This document shows, piece by piece, positions 55,501-64,000 of a DNA stretch of 64,000 nt. Made by a program: the position numbers and the translations under genes. Numbering within the stretch: position 1 is the first letter of the stretch; each line of letters opens with the position of its first letter. The notes under the pieces were generated by a model. That model saw only the letters and a list, made by a program, of their open reading frames with translations. It was not told the origin of the DNA and searched no databases. The DNA is from Eublepharis macularius. Taxonomy: Eukaryota > Chordata > Lepidosauria > Squamata > Eublepharidae. The stretch spans positions 67,718,001 through 67,782,000 of the forward strand of contig NC_072795.1 in NCBI RefSeq assembly GCF_028583425.1. The letters are read 5' to 3'.

Positions 55501-58500
55501 CATGTGTCGTGTTAGAGTTTTTGCTTTGTTTCAGCTCTGTCTCAGATTTCTGCTTGGTTTCAGATCTCTGCAATCTAATCTTATTTCATTGTGAATTAGA
55601 TGTCCCATCCTGTGGATTGCACTTATTTATTTATGTTACTTATAGTCTGCCTTTCTCACTGAGACTCAGGACCTACACAGTGTAGGTCAATATGGTCAAT
55701 AGCTGGAACTTTCAGTAAACAATACAATAGGGAAAGTATTGTAGAAAAAAGGAGAAATCTGATACTGAGCAGAAAACCATGCTGAAACAAAAGCAAATTG
55801 ACATGACATATTACAAGGCATGAAAACTATGCAATAGGACTGTACTTACAGCAACAGACAGTACATAGTAATATAGTCTACAGTTCCTATCTCTTTCCAG
55901 CAGATCTCTCTGAACCATTTCTATAGAACACAGTCCTATAACTGGTGTAAAGAAGCTGTCCTGAACAATTCAGTTTTGCATAGTTTGTGGAAAGCCAGGA
56001 CAGCAGGTACTTTCCGTACCTTTTCAGGTAGGCTATTCTATAAGATGGTGGCCATCATAGAGAATGCATGTATATGGGCAGCTGTTGACTTTTCCATGTG
56101 TGGAAGGCCCTGTTCAGATGAATGAAGCTGTCATGGTTGGCCATAGAGAGAGAGGTGGTCCTGTAGGTATGAGGGACCTGGGCCATGAAGGACTTTGTAG
56201 ATGATAGCCAAAACCTTGAACTGAGACTGGTAAATGATGGGAGACCAATTGAGTGACTTGCCCTGTATAATTTGCCTTGAGTCACAGTGAGAAAGATGGG
56301 CTATAAATAATGGCAATAAATGAACTAGTAGTTGTATAATTTATTCCCAGGACTTAAAATGCTGCACTCCCCAGCCATAGCAACAGCTGCTTGGCTGGGG
56401 GTGGGGGTGGGATTTGTCTTCCCGAGGGAGGTGGAGGTGGACAGGGCTTTGGCGGGGGGGTGGAGACAGAGGCCTCATAACGCCACTCTGCCCCGCCCCC
56501 CCAGCAGTCAGCTGTGCCTCGTGATTGGTGGAGGAGAGATCGCACAGCCTCGGCTCCTTCCCTGACATGTGATGCAGTTTGCCCGCTTCATTCGGCTCTG
56601 CAGCCCGGGGTACAGTAATATGAGCCCGAAAATCTCCAGGAATTTCCCAGCCTAGCCCTAGCAACCCTATGTGGCCCTCATGCCTGTTTGGTTTGGTGGT
56701 TAAGAACATACCTCCTGACTTTAGTACTTCAGGCCTGGGTGGTTAAGAGCAGTACTCCTTCTTCTAGTTGGGCTTCGGGCCTCAGGCCTGTTTGGTGTGG
56801 TGATTAAGAACAGACCACCTCCTGCGTTTAGTACATTGGACCTGGATCTTAAAAAATGGCTTCCAAGAAGGGCTCCGGCCAGGGAGGGCCATCTGGCTTC
56901 AGGTAGGTTGTTAAGTCACTCTCAGGCCGGTTAGAAGTTGGGGGAAAGCAGTGGGCCAGTGAGCACCCGTGGCATATCCCCATTCGTGGGGAATTGGGGT
57001 CTGTCAAGAGCTGCTTCACAACCCAGTGGCAAGGACAAATGCCCTAATGGGAAACCCCTGGACAAGCCAATCCTCCCCCACCTTTGCGGCTGGGGGTGGA
57101 ACTTTAAGGGGGTGAACCACATCACCTGGCCAGGCAGGGGCACAGCCATACGAGGGCTGACTCGCACCCGGGGCAGAGGGTGGGTCACCCAGACAGGTCA
57201 GGGTAGAGGTCCAAGAACAACCCCAGGGCCTGACCTGTACTGCTAGTTAGGCCTTTTCCATGCTTGCAAGTTATTTTTTCATTATTCAATAAAATGGCCC
57301 TTTATATCCCAACTCTGGTGTCCGCCTCTTCATTCCAAATGGGGCGGAGTGGGGGTGGGTGGGAATCCAACTGCAGTGGAATCTTCTGTGAAGCAGCAGC
57401 TGTTTTAATAATGTCCCATACTCTAAAGACCTTGCCAGTGTGGTAGAGTAGTGATAGAAAACTTGTTCTGTTTCCATATGCATAAAAACTCTAGAAGAGG
57501 ACTTTTGAGCCTTTAATAAACAGCAAGATTGGCTATACATCAAATGTTTTTTAACAAGACACCTTATTGTTAAGATTGTACATGTTGCTGTATAAACTCC
57601 CAAGATTAACTTTTTAAAATTGGCTTGCATTACTGTTTTCCTTTCATTCTATTTATTTAATTTGTCAAAATATATAATATAACTTTGGCCACAGAATAAA
57701 ACTTGAATAACAGTTCAGTCCCACACAAAGTCACTGTAGTCTAGATTTCAGTGGGGTTAGACTGGAGTACCTCTGAATAGTACTTCATGGTTAGTTTTTA
57801 ATTACTCACCAGTGGCAGAAAGATGTTGAGGCGCAGCAGGTGGAATCATAACAGTTTTATATCTCTTGTGACATGATGCTGATATGATATAGCTGTTCCT
57901 CTACTTGACACATCCCACCATTTTATCCTACCATTTTTTTCATATTAATTTAACATTTCTTCTCTCCCCTAGGTACTACGGCTGTGGCCTGGTGATCCCA
58001 GAGTGCCTAGAAAACTGTTGGATATTAGATTTGGGCAGTGGAAGTGGCAGAGACTGTTACATGCTGAGTAAACTAGTTGGGGAGAATGGACATGTCACTG
58101 GAATAGATATGACTGAAGCTCAGGTAGAAACTTGGTTTTTTCCAGTGGATTCAAACCAGGAATTTTTACCTGCTGATTGTCAGAAGTAGATAGGGCATGG
58201 CTATTTCCTGTTCTTATCCTTAAGATGTACACAACCACTAAACATTCTTCTTAGTCTACTTTTTCCATGTTAACTCTTGCACCTTAGTCCATGTACAGCC
58301 TGCTGTTTTGTAACTCTTTATTGCTATTTCCCATTCTCCATCCTGTGTTACTTTCAGTTAATTGGTTACCTGTTACACAGGTATTGCTTCTATGTACGAA
58401 CACTCAGCATACTCATCACCACATGCTTATTTAATCACATGCTCAGTTTTATTATGTAAAAGTGTAAAGTGGCCCTGAGGTCTGTTACTGCTTATCTTGC

Positions 58501-61500
58501 AAAGGAACACCTTGTGATAAGATGTGTTTATTCTTGTAATAGGGAGTCCTTTTTGGAAGCCTGATTTTCTTTTTGGAAAGATCGCTGTAAAAGAGCACCT
58601 TCGGACACAATGTAGATTGGAAGGTGTGCATTTTTGTGAGTTCTGCTCACATCAGCACCATCTTACTTGCCTCATCCCCCACTGCTGTCATTCTCCATAA
58701 CCTCCATTCACACCCTGAGTTAAAAAAAATCAGGAATTATTAGATTGCTATAGTATTATAACATTTATTGCTACACTTTACTAGTTCCCAATTTTGTTTT
58801 AAAACAAAGTCTCTAGCCCTTTACATTGTGGAGTTTATTTTATTTAGCTATTTATGCTATTTAGCTAGCTGCTCTCTACCCAAACCCTATCATTAATGAT
58901 TAATTACTGAAGCTTATTCTTCTTAAAGTTCCTAAAAATACATGTATAATAAATATAGTGAACTGTCAAAATTAAGTTCCTTTTCTGGTTTGCTCACCTT
59001 CCTCCTTTTCAGGACTTATTTAGGTTCACTTCACGCTAGCTTTGTGATTCAACCTCCAAGCTCCTTTGCAAGCCTGCTGGCTAGGTAACCAACACCTAAG
59101 GAGACCATCTGATCAGGCTCAGGACAGCAGCAAAGAATTATGGAAGGCAAATCCAGTTCCTAAGATGCATGAGGGATATAGGGAAGTATTTGTACTACTG
59201 CATGCAGACTGGAAAAAAGCAGCCAGTGCAACTGGAGCCATAGTATATCGGGAGAACAGTCTGGAGAGGAAAGGGTGAACTGGTAGGCTGGCATCGAGAA
59301 GGCAGCAGGGATGGAATTAATGAACAGATCCTTGAAGATTAGTGAGAGTCTGTGGAGTGGCAGCAGCAATGTTTATTTAAAGATATTTTAAGCTCTATTT
59401 TAGCTCTCTTTACTTTAAGTCCATTCTTTGGTTGCTTTACTTCCCTACTTCAGGTAGAAGTGGCAAAGAAATACCTTGATTACCACATGAACAAATTTGA
59501 CTACCAGAATCCCAATGTAAACTTCATCCTTGGATACATAGAAGATCTGGGAGCAGCAGGCCTCAAGGATGGAAGCTATGACCTTGTCATGTGGGTACTC
59601 TTCTGGCTCATAAAATAGTAAAGAGTCCAGTAGCACCTTTAAGACTAACCAACTTTATTGTATCATAAGCTCTCAAGAACCACAGCTCTCTTCGTCAGAT
59701 CTTTCTGGATCATTAGTCTTCATGTTGGGGTTCTAGCATCTGTATAGTGGCTTAAGTGGTTATTTGCTTCATGTATGCTATCTTGTAATCCTAAACCCTG
59801 TAATGTGTGGTGGTGGAGAGTGCCCTCAAGTCATAGGTGACTTATGGTAACCCCAGCAGGGGTTTTTAAGGCAAGAGACTAACAGAGGTGGTTTGCCATT
59901 GCCTGCCTCTGCAGCCCTGATCTTCGTTGGAGGTCTCCCATCCAATTACTAACCAAGGCTGACTCAGCTTAGTTTCCGAGATCTGACGAGATCTGACCTG
60001 GGCTATCCAGGTCAGGGCAACCCTGTAATGTAGGTAGGTAATATTACACTTGGGGGAAGGGAGCTGAGATCAAGGTCCTAACTACACAGTAAACTATATT
60101 CTGGGCCCTCTTTCCACAGTCTGTGGTCCTGATCCAAATCCGGCCCCTATGTTCCTGAGAATTAAATTCCAACATGGAACTCCCAGCGCTCATCTGTGTA
60201 ACATGGTTCCCACCTGAGAGAGGTTGATTTACCTCCTGAGTTAGTGAGAGAGGTAATATTCGGACCTTACACTCACTAATCTATGGAGAAAGTGCAAGGA
60301 ATACAGTCATAGAATCATAGAGTTGGAAGGGGCCATACAGACCATCTAGTCCAATCCCCTGCCCAGTGCAGGATCAGCCTAAAGCATCTCTGACAAATAT
60401 TCATCCAGCCTCTTCTTGAAAACTGCCAGTGAGGGGGAGCTCACCATCTCCCTAGACAGCTGATTCCACTTTTGAACTACTCTGACCATGAAAAAGTTTT
60501 TCCTAATATCCAGCTGGTACCTTTGTGCCTGTAATTTAAGCCCTTTGCTTCGGGTCCTACCCTCTGCTGCCAACTGGAACAGCTCCTTGCCCTCCTCCAA
60601 ATGACAGCCTTTCAAATATTTAAAGAGAGTTATCATGTCCCCCCTCAACCTCCTCTTCTCCAAACTAAACATTCCCAAGGCCCTCAGCCTTTCCTCGTAG
60701 GGCTCAGTCTCCAGACCCCTGATCATCCTCGTCGCTCTCCTCTGCAGCCTCTCGATTTTGTCCACATCCTTTTTGAAGTGAGGCCTCCAGAACTGCACAC
60801 AATACTCTAGGTGCGGCCTGACCAAGGCAGTATAGAGAGGGGCTATGACCTCCTGCGATTTCGATACAACCCAAGATTGAATTAGCCTTTTTTGCCACCA
60901 CATCACACTGACTGCTCATATTTAGTTTACAGTCCACTCTTACCCCAGTTTGCGCATTCCTCTTCCTATGACAGTTCATCACTGTTTTTATGTAGTCTCT
61001 GACTACACATAAAGAAGGCCCTGGGCTCCCAACTTTATGTTTGCTTCCTAATGCATTTGGAGCCTTTGCGTGGAAGAATCTGGGCAGGAGGTGTTACTTG
61101 ATCCTTTCTGTACCCTGTGACTTTTACAGATGTCCTCACCTTCTGGCATCGTTGTTTACTATGCTTTCCTTTGAGGCCTGAGGTTGGAAGGAGCCCAGTT
61201 GTGGGGGAAATGGTCATGGGCAGCATTTTCAGGGAGAGTCAGTGGGTGTGGGAATGGTGATGCACTGCCTCCTCTTGCCTCATGATTGTCTTCTGCAAAT
61301 GCCCCTCCTTGGCTTTTCATCCCTAGCAAGTATATTTGGGAAACACATTTTTCAGTCCTATTGCTGGCCACTTTGGGAGGCAAACTCCTCCTGACCTAGA
61401 TCAGGAAAGTTTCTCTAATTTGAATTTTAATTATGTCCATTGAAAATCATCTTAACTCTACTAGTCTGTACTCCATTCTTGTGTCAGACTGGGCTAGGGG

Positions 61501-62397
61501 AAGAGAGCAGGACTCCTCATGTACAAAAAGGGTGCTAAGATTTCTCCTAACCATTACCAGTTTGGGGAATCCAAACTCCTGTGTTGCCGTGTTCCGTGTC
61601 TTGTTCTTATTGATATAGTAAAATCTGCCCTTTGTTTTCCTTCTTCAAAGAGTCTAAATAACTTTTCTGTCTCCTGTTTAGTTCCAACTGTGTAGTTAAC
61701 CTGTCTCCCAATAAAAGAGCCGTCCTGCGTGAGGCCTATCGAGTGTTAAAGGTAAAGAGACAACTGATTGTGAAATGCATCTTAGGCAGACTATAATGCC
61801 AAAAGAGATAATAGAGAGCTTTGCAGAGAGAAGGAGATCTGAGCCATATGTAAATCAACACTGAAACACTTTGAGTTCAGTGTCTGGACAGAAGTGCTCA
61901 TGTAGGTCATTGCCTGCAAAGAGTCGCTGGTCAGAAATTTCAGAGTGATGTCCTAAACACAGGTCTCACTGCCTGCTATGTGCTTTGCTGCCCAGCTGCT
62001 CCTAGAGTCTGTTTATATAAACAAAGTGAGGATGATTGACTTTCCTACAAGGAGACTGCCTGGGCTGCATCCAGAGACCTTGGTTAATTTAGTTTGTCTA
62101 GATTGACTGAACTGCTGTAGAAGACATAACATATCCATATTCATCGCCTAGTGAACAGTGGCTGGAACTGGCACTGCAGTCCCAGTCTAGCCGTTTCCTT
62201 GGCTTTAACCCAGTCAGTTTCCATGCCCTCTTTCTCCTATCAAGCTCTGGAGACAGTTTTTATTATTTATTTATTTGCTGTGATTAGGGCTCCCATTTCT
62301 CTCTCTCTCTCTCAGACAGGCGGGGAGATGTATTTCAGTGACGTGTATGCCAGCCATGACCTGCCTGAGGAGATCAGGAAACATAGGATCTTGTGGG
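49552..62397 (+). CDS. AS3MT: Arsenite methyltransferase (5' part, continues beyond window)
   Basis: Cytosolic SAM-dependent enzyme that methylates trivalent arsenic to mono- and dimethylated forms. Coding parts: 49552 (A of ATG), 49648-49679, 54530-54657, 57973-58123, 59454-59590, 61682-61751, 62316-62397. These give 200 codons plus one base of about 375. Seen: N-terminus MAAQRIYSEVQDYYG; conserved cysteines C29, C58, C69, C82 and C153, matching human C32, C61, C72, C85 and C156; SAM motif I ILDLGSGSGRDCY (71-83); GHVTGIDMTEAQ (about 93-104) after the nucleotide-binding strand; SNCVVNLSPNK (151-161); GGEMYFSDVY. The exon with the fourth arsenic-binding cysteine (human C206) lies outside. The start is inferred to be split across intron 1; all other junctions are unambiguous. 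Confidence 0.93.
49648..49679 (+). CDS. AS3MT: AS3MT exon 2 (start codon completed here)
   Basis: TGGCTGCCCAGCGG...GTGCAG: with a preceding A it reads MAAQRIYSEVQ, parallel to human MAALRDAEIQKDVQ. Acceptor TTTCCTTGTAG|T follows a pyrimidine tract; donor CAG|GTGAGAG. No ATG precedes it in frame inside the exon. Confidence 0.75.
50150..52044 (+). mobile_element. L2-like LINE, decayed reverse-transcriptase ORF
   Basis: Broken open frames preserve L2-clade reverse-transcriptase motifs: VLERVAAFQLQGFLEQTDFL, DPFQSGFRPGFEIETALITL, LLVLLDFSAAFETINHGIL (catalytic-domain block), and downstream SLDYCNALYLGL and QNAMARLLVGA (RT thumb and C-terminal region). The YADD region is degenerate (near 51145-51160). 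Many stops and frameshifts mark it as dead. Its 3' UTR is cut by the Helitron at about 52045 and resumes at 54006. Confidence 0.85.
52045..54005 (+). mobile_element. Helitron (non-autonomous), carrying a nested hAT element
   Basis: 5' end TCTATATATATATAAAGACA then GGCTGACTCATCGACGCCCA; 3' end GCAAAGTACGGGTATCAAGC TAG (CTRR-type terminus), preceded by an inverted pair ATACCCGTA/TACGGGTAT. It is followed by T, as expected for Helitron insertion between A and T. Near the 3' end a 65-codon frame (53525-53722) keeps the C-terminal SF1 helicase block FAMMINKSQGQTLKVAGIDL and SHGQFYVACSRV. The rest of RepHel is missing. It interrupts the LINE 3' UTR. The exact 5' base is uncertain by a few nt. Confidence 0.82.
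52585..53328. mobile_element. 744-bp GC-rich hAT-like element inside the Helitron
   Basis: Flanked by perfect 8-bp duplications TGTGTGGC (52577-52584 and 53329-53336). Termini CAGGCCTGGCCTGCCC and GGCGCCGGCCCTG are imperfect inverted repeats of hAT type. The interior is GC- and CpG-rich, built from direct and inverted copies of a unit containing AGCCGGGCGCAGAAGC, TGCTGCTGGGGTGGCGTG and GGAGCACGGAGCAGC. Long open frames on both strands (up to 283 codons) are repetitive and composition-driven, not genes. Confidence 0.85.
54006..54085 (+). mobile_element. 3' terminus of the interrupted L2-like LINE
   Basis: TATTTATATTGTTAGCCACC TTGAG ... ending in TTTTAAATAAATAAATAAAT: the LINE 3' end that continues 50150-52044 after the Helitron is removed. 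Confidence 0.75.
54105..54345. repeat. Foldback B fragment then foldback A fragment
   Basis: 54105-54190 has GGAGTTACACCCTTCTAGGC and TCTGTTCAGGATTGCATTG (family B). 54215-54345 has GTTTCAAGTAGGTAGCCATG, CAGTAGCACCTTGAAAACTA and GAGGGTCAAAGCTCC (family A, second subtype). They lie just upstream of AS3MT exon 3. Confidence 0.6.
54530..54657 (+). CDS. AS3MT: AS3MT exon 3
   Basis: 128 nt, DYYGKEVKKTKDLKTNSC, LTTARPLPRFVREALQCVHE and EVSA plus two bases. Carries arsenic-binding C29. Acceptor TTTCCTCAG|G; donor AA|GTACTG is weak. Confidence 0.94.
55100..55280 (-). repeat. tRNA-derived SINE, antisense
   Basis: GGCTTACCCAAGGCCACCTA, GAGTTCATGGCAGTAGTGG TATTTAAACCAGC and CCATTTAACCCCAGCCCAGC are complements of the SINE body, B box and head. 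In AS3MT intron 3. Confidence 0.55.
55617..56330. repeat. Composite LINE/SINE-like segment with opposed ends
   Basis: Begins with TTATAGTCTGCCTTTCTCAC TGAGACTCAGG and ends with the related but inverted GAGTCACAGTGAGAAAGATG GGCTATAAATAATGG, so two LINE-type 3' ends face outward. Between them lies an old 3'-end-like sequence (CATGAAGGACTTTGTAGATG ATAGCC). No intact frame. In AS3MT intron 3. Confidence 0.45.
56620..57320 (+). repeat. MITE end, tandem units and possible LTR-like segment
   Basis: 56625-56670 is the right end of the TAGGGTTGCC MITE (CTCCAGGAATTTCCCAGCC). 56685-56845 contains about 2.5 diverged copies of a unit with TTTGGTTTGGTGGTTAAGAA and GACTTTAGTACTTCAGGCCT. Downstream is GC-rich DNA ending in TTCAATAAAATGGCCCTTTA TATCC, a retroviral-LTR-like polyadenylation context. 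No TG...CA ends or target duplication were demonstrated, so LTR status is tentative. Confidence 0.3.
57973..58123 (+). CDS. AS3MT: AS3MT exon 4 (SAM motif I)
   Basis: 151 nt, completes K54 then YYGCGLVIPECLENCWILDL, GSGSGRDCYMLSKLVGENGH, VTGIDMTEAQ. Acceptor CTCTCCCCTAG|G, donor CAG|GTAGAA. Confidence 0.95.
59454..59590 (+). CDS. AS3MT: AS3MT exon 5
   Basis: 137 nt, VEVAKKYLDYHMNKFDYQNP, NVNFILGYIEDLGAAGLKDG, SYDLV plus two bases. Donor CAT|GTGGGT. A foldback element starts about 20 nt past the donor. Confidence 0.94.
59611..59702 (+). repeat. Foldback family A half element next to AS3MT exon 5 donor
   Basis: AAAATAGTAAAGAGTCCAGT AGCACC ... CTCTCTTCGTCAGAT: left half only, beginning about 20 nt after the exon 5 donor. 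Confidence 0.82.
59807..60018 (-). repeat. Intact 5S-rRNA-derived SINE with 13-bp target duplication
   Basis: Flanked by AACCCTGTAATGT at 59794-59806 and 60019-60031. On the minus strand: GATCTCGTCAGATCTCGGAA ACTAAGC and TTGGATGGGAGACC (5S rRNA internal promoter region, box C intact), body GGCAATGGCAAACCACCTCT, end GGCACTCTCCACCACCA. In AS3MT intron 5, antisense to the gene. Confidence 0.92.
60305..60980 (-). mobile_element. CR1 LINE 3' end, antisense
   Basis: A 175-codon minus-strand frame (60379-60906) encodes the C-terminal part of CR1 ORF2: IAPLYTALVRPHLEYCVQFW, KIERLQRRATRMIRGLE, SLEKRRLRGDMITLFKYLKG, LDIRKNFFMVRVVQKWNQLS. The 3' terminus carries the CR1 octamer-like repeat (TCATAGAATCATAGAG as read on plus, 60306-60323). 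5'-truncated; the upstream part 60907-60980 is in another frame. In AS3MT intron 5. Confidence 0.93.
61682..61751 (+). CDS. AS3MT: AS3MT exon 6
   Basis: 70 nt, completes I150 then SNCVVNLSPNKRAVLREAYR VLK, with catalytic C153. Acceptor CTCCTGTTTAG|T, donor AAG|GTAAAG. Confidence 0.95.
62316..62397 (+). CDS. AS3MT: AS3MT exon 7 (last in window)
   Basis: 82 nt, TGGEMYFSDVYASHDLPEEI RKHRILW plus one base of G201; aligns with human HGGELYFSDVYTSLELPEEI. Acceptor preceded by a (CT)n tract, donor G|GTGAGAG. No further AS3MT exon was found up to 64000. Confidence 0.94.
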
Positions 62398-62902
62398 GTG
62401 AGAGAATCCCTCCCTGACCACAGGAAAACCAGTGTTGGGATCCAAATCCAGTATTGCATATTCTTGCTTGACAACTAATCTTCGAGCTGCTTCTCATTCG
62501 ATGGTTTCTCCTGTAATGTTTCTCAAAATGTTTGAACTCTGCCTCTTTTTCTAATACCAAGCTACTTTCTAGGAGCCCCAGACATAGCAACAATTGTGTT
62601 CTGCATTTATCTGCATACCTCCTGCTGTTGGGCGCAAGGATTTTTGGACTTGGATTTTAATCTCACATTGGTGTTAGAAGAGAATGGTTTAGGATAGCTC
62701 TGACATCATCATCAGCTTCTTCTGAGTTCTCTTCTCAAATTACATTGAGATGATGGGGCACTGTGTGTGACATCTTCCCCATTGTGGATAAATGGGGGCC
62801 AATGAAGGGAGCATTCAATCTGTGCAGATTTTGACTAGGGGGGAATACCCCCACCATCAGATTTTATCTGTCTCCTCATCTCAGACATGGACATGGTTGT
62901 CC

Positions 62903-63045
62903 ATTCCTTCATTTTGTCCCCGCAACAACCTTGTGAGGTGGATTGAAATAAGAGGGAGCATCTAGCACAAGGTCATTGTGAGCTACATTGCTGAATGGGA
63001 TTTGAGCTCGAGGCTACTGCCACATAGTGACAATTCTCCATTTAG
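62903..63045 (-). repeat. tRNA-derived SINE, antisense
   Basis: TTTTGTCCCCGCAACAACCT TGTGAGGTGG and TGCTGAATGGGATTTGAGCT are complements of SINE body and B box. In AS3MT intron 7. Confidence 0.5.
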
Positions 63046-64000
63046 CTTTCATTGCTGCTGTACACATTGTGCTCTGATGTGGTGTATCCACATGCTGTAC
63101 TCAATTGCTTCATCCGCATGGTGGTTTCTCCTACATTTTTCTTGATTTAGCCCCCTCCCATGGCCTCCATTGTCCTCCTTCCCTCATGCCTGGTCTCTTT
63201 CATGCTAGTGATATAGCAATTACTGAGGGTTTTTTTAGAATCTGGAAAAAAAACCCTCTTCTTATATGGGTGGGAAAATGGCAGCTGCAAGGGGCAGCAG
63301 CAGAGAAAATGGTACTGATGTCGGTAACACCTGCAGAAATTGGCACCTTTTCATCCATGTGGCATGTAAACACGCTTGGACTGTCATCCTTCCAAAGAAT
63401 ATATCATACCAGATTTCTGAAAGCTTGGAGCAAATGAGGGGAATACCTGTACACTGGATGATTAGGAGACAATGACAAAGAGCAAAAATCTATGTAGAAG
63501 CAACCTGAGTTTTCCAAGTCTTAATCTGACATTGTAACTGCTACATCACACTTACCTTAGGATCCTATCTTGGATCTTCAGAACCCACCTTGAGTGTCCA
63601 ATGCTCCCCACTCAGAGGGGTCACCTGCACTGTTTAACCACTTTCCAAAGGAGGAAAAAAAGTTCTGCGTTGTTCTATATAAAAATTGTTGCATGTATGC
63701 ACATTTTTAATGTGTGTTAATGGTTTTTCTGGAGCTCAGAGAGACTCCACCTTTCTTAGGTACCCAAAATGTGATGTTTATGTTAATACATGTAAATATA
63801 ATCTTTTCTTTTGACTAGTGAAGAGTCTGGTTTTTAAAAAGTTAATTGAATGGCAGTCTTTACCCATCAGCAGCCAAATAGAAACAGGAACCCAGAGTGA
63901 TTAAAATGCCTTTTTTTGGAACCTTTCAGTATTCTTGTGTCTAAATGTCTTTCCCATGCTTCCTGGACATTTCTATCAGATCCCTTTGTCATTGTGCCAT
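63046..64000. other. AS3MT intron 7, unannotated part
   Basis: No exon matching the expected next AS3MT segment (human ECLGGALYWKEL) is present. No bounded repeat recognised. Confidence 0.5.

Noticed and set aside
15292-59702. Recurring near-identical segments considered as a CRISPR-like or satellite array
   Set aside because: Copies are dispersed, in both orientations and foldback in structure; there is no regular spacing or spacers.
33985-60018. 5S rRNA genes
   Set aside because: Only part of the 5S sequence is present and is fused to a SINE body and tail with target duplications; these are retroposons.
60379-60906. 175-codon minus-strand protein-like frame
   Set aside because: It is the C-terminal end of a CR1 LINE ORF2, 5'-truncated, not a host gene.

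Overview
This is nuclear DNA of a vertebrate, most likely a squamate reptile (lizard or snake). Its genes are spread over many exons with GT-AG introns, intergenic DNA is AT-rich, and interspersed repeats are dense. The repeats include 5S-rRNA-derived SINEs, tRNA-derived SINEs, CR1 and L2-like LINE ends, a Helitron, hAT-type MITEs and many foldback elements. Species cannot be fixed from the sequence alone. The three recognisable genes reproduce the tetrapod order CYP17A1 (minus) - BORCS7 (plus) - AS3MT (plus), as on human 10q24.

Layout. 1-17676: no coding exon recognised; the left edge may be the 3' UTR of WBP1L (the expected neighbour), then repeat-rich intergenic DNA. 17677-32186: complete eight-exon CYP17A1 on the minus strand (507 codons, every junction resolved), with a TATA box and nuclear-receptor half-sites upstream at 32279-32313. 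32350-40445: intergenic DNA with SINEs, a textbook MITE with 8-bp target duplications (34680-34888) and a 684-bp TIR element (37928-38611). 40446-45657: complete five-exon BORCS7 (109 aa), including a 21-nt micro-exon behind a C-only polypyrimidine tract. 45658-49079: repeats, including an unnamed 551-bp insertion with a 13-bp target duplication. 49080-64000: the first seven exons of AS3MT (about 200 of roughly 375 residues); the gene runs off the right edge. Its start codon appears to be split by a 95-bp intron.

The three genes do not form a pathway. CYP17A1 makes androgens and glucocorticoid precursors in the ER, BORCS7 is a lysosome-positioning subunit, and AS3MT methylates inorganic arsenic in the cytosol. 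Their adjacency is conserved synteny. I found no bacterial-type system, CRISPR array or novel multigene system. The most unusual material is transposon biology: a three-level nest (hAT inside Helitron inside L2-like LINE, all in AS3MT intron 2), foldback elements that share termini but have unrelated arms, near-perfect 44-46 bp hairpins, and the unnamed 551-bp retroposon-like insertion.
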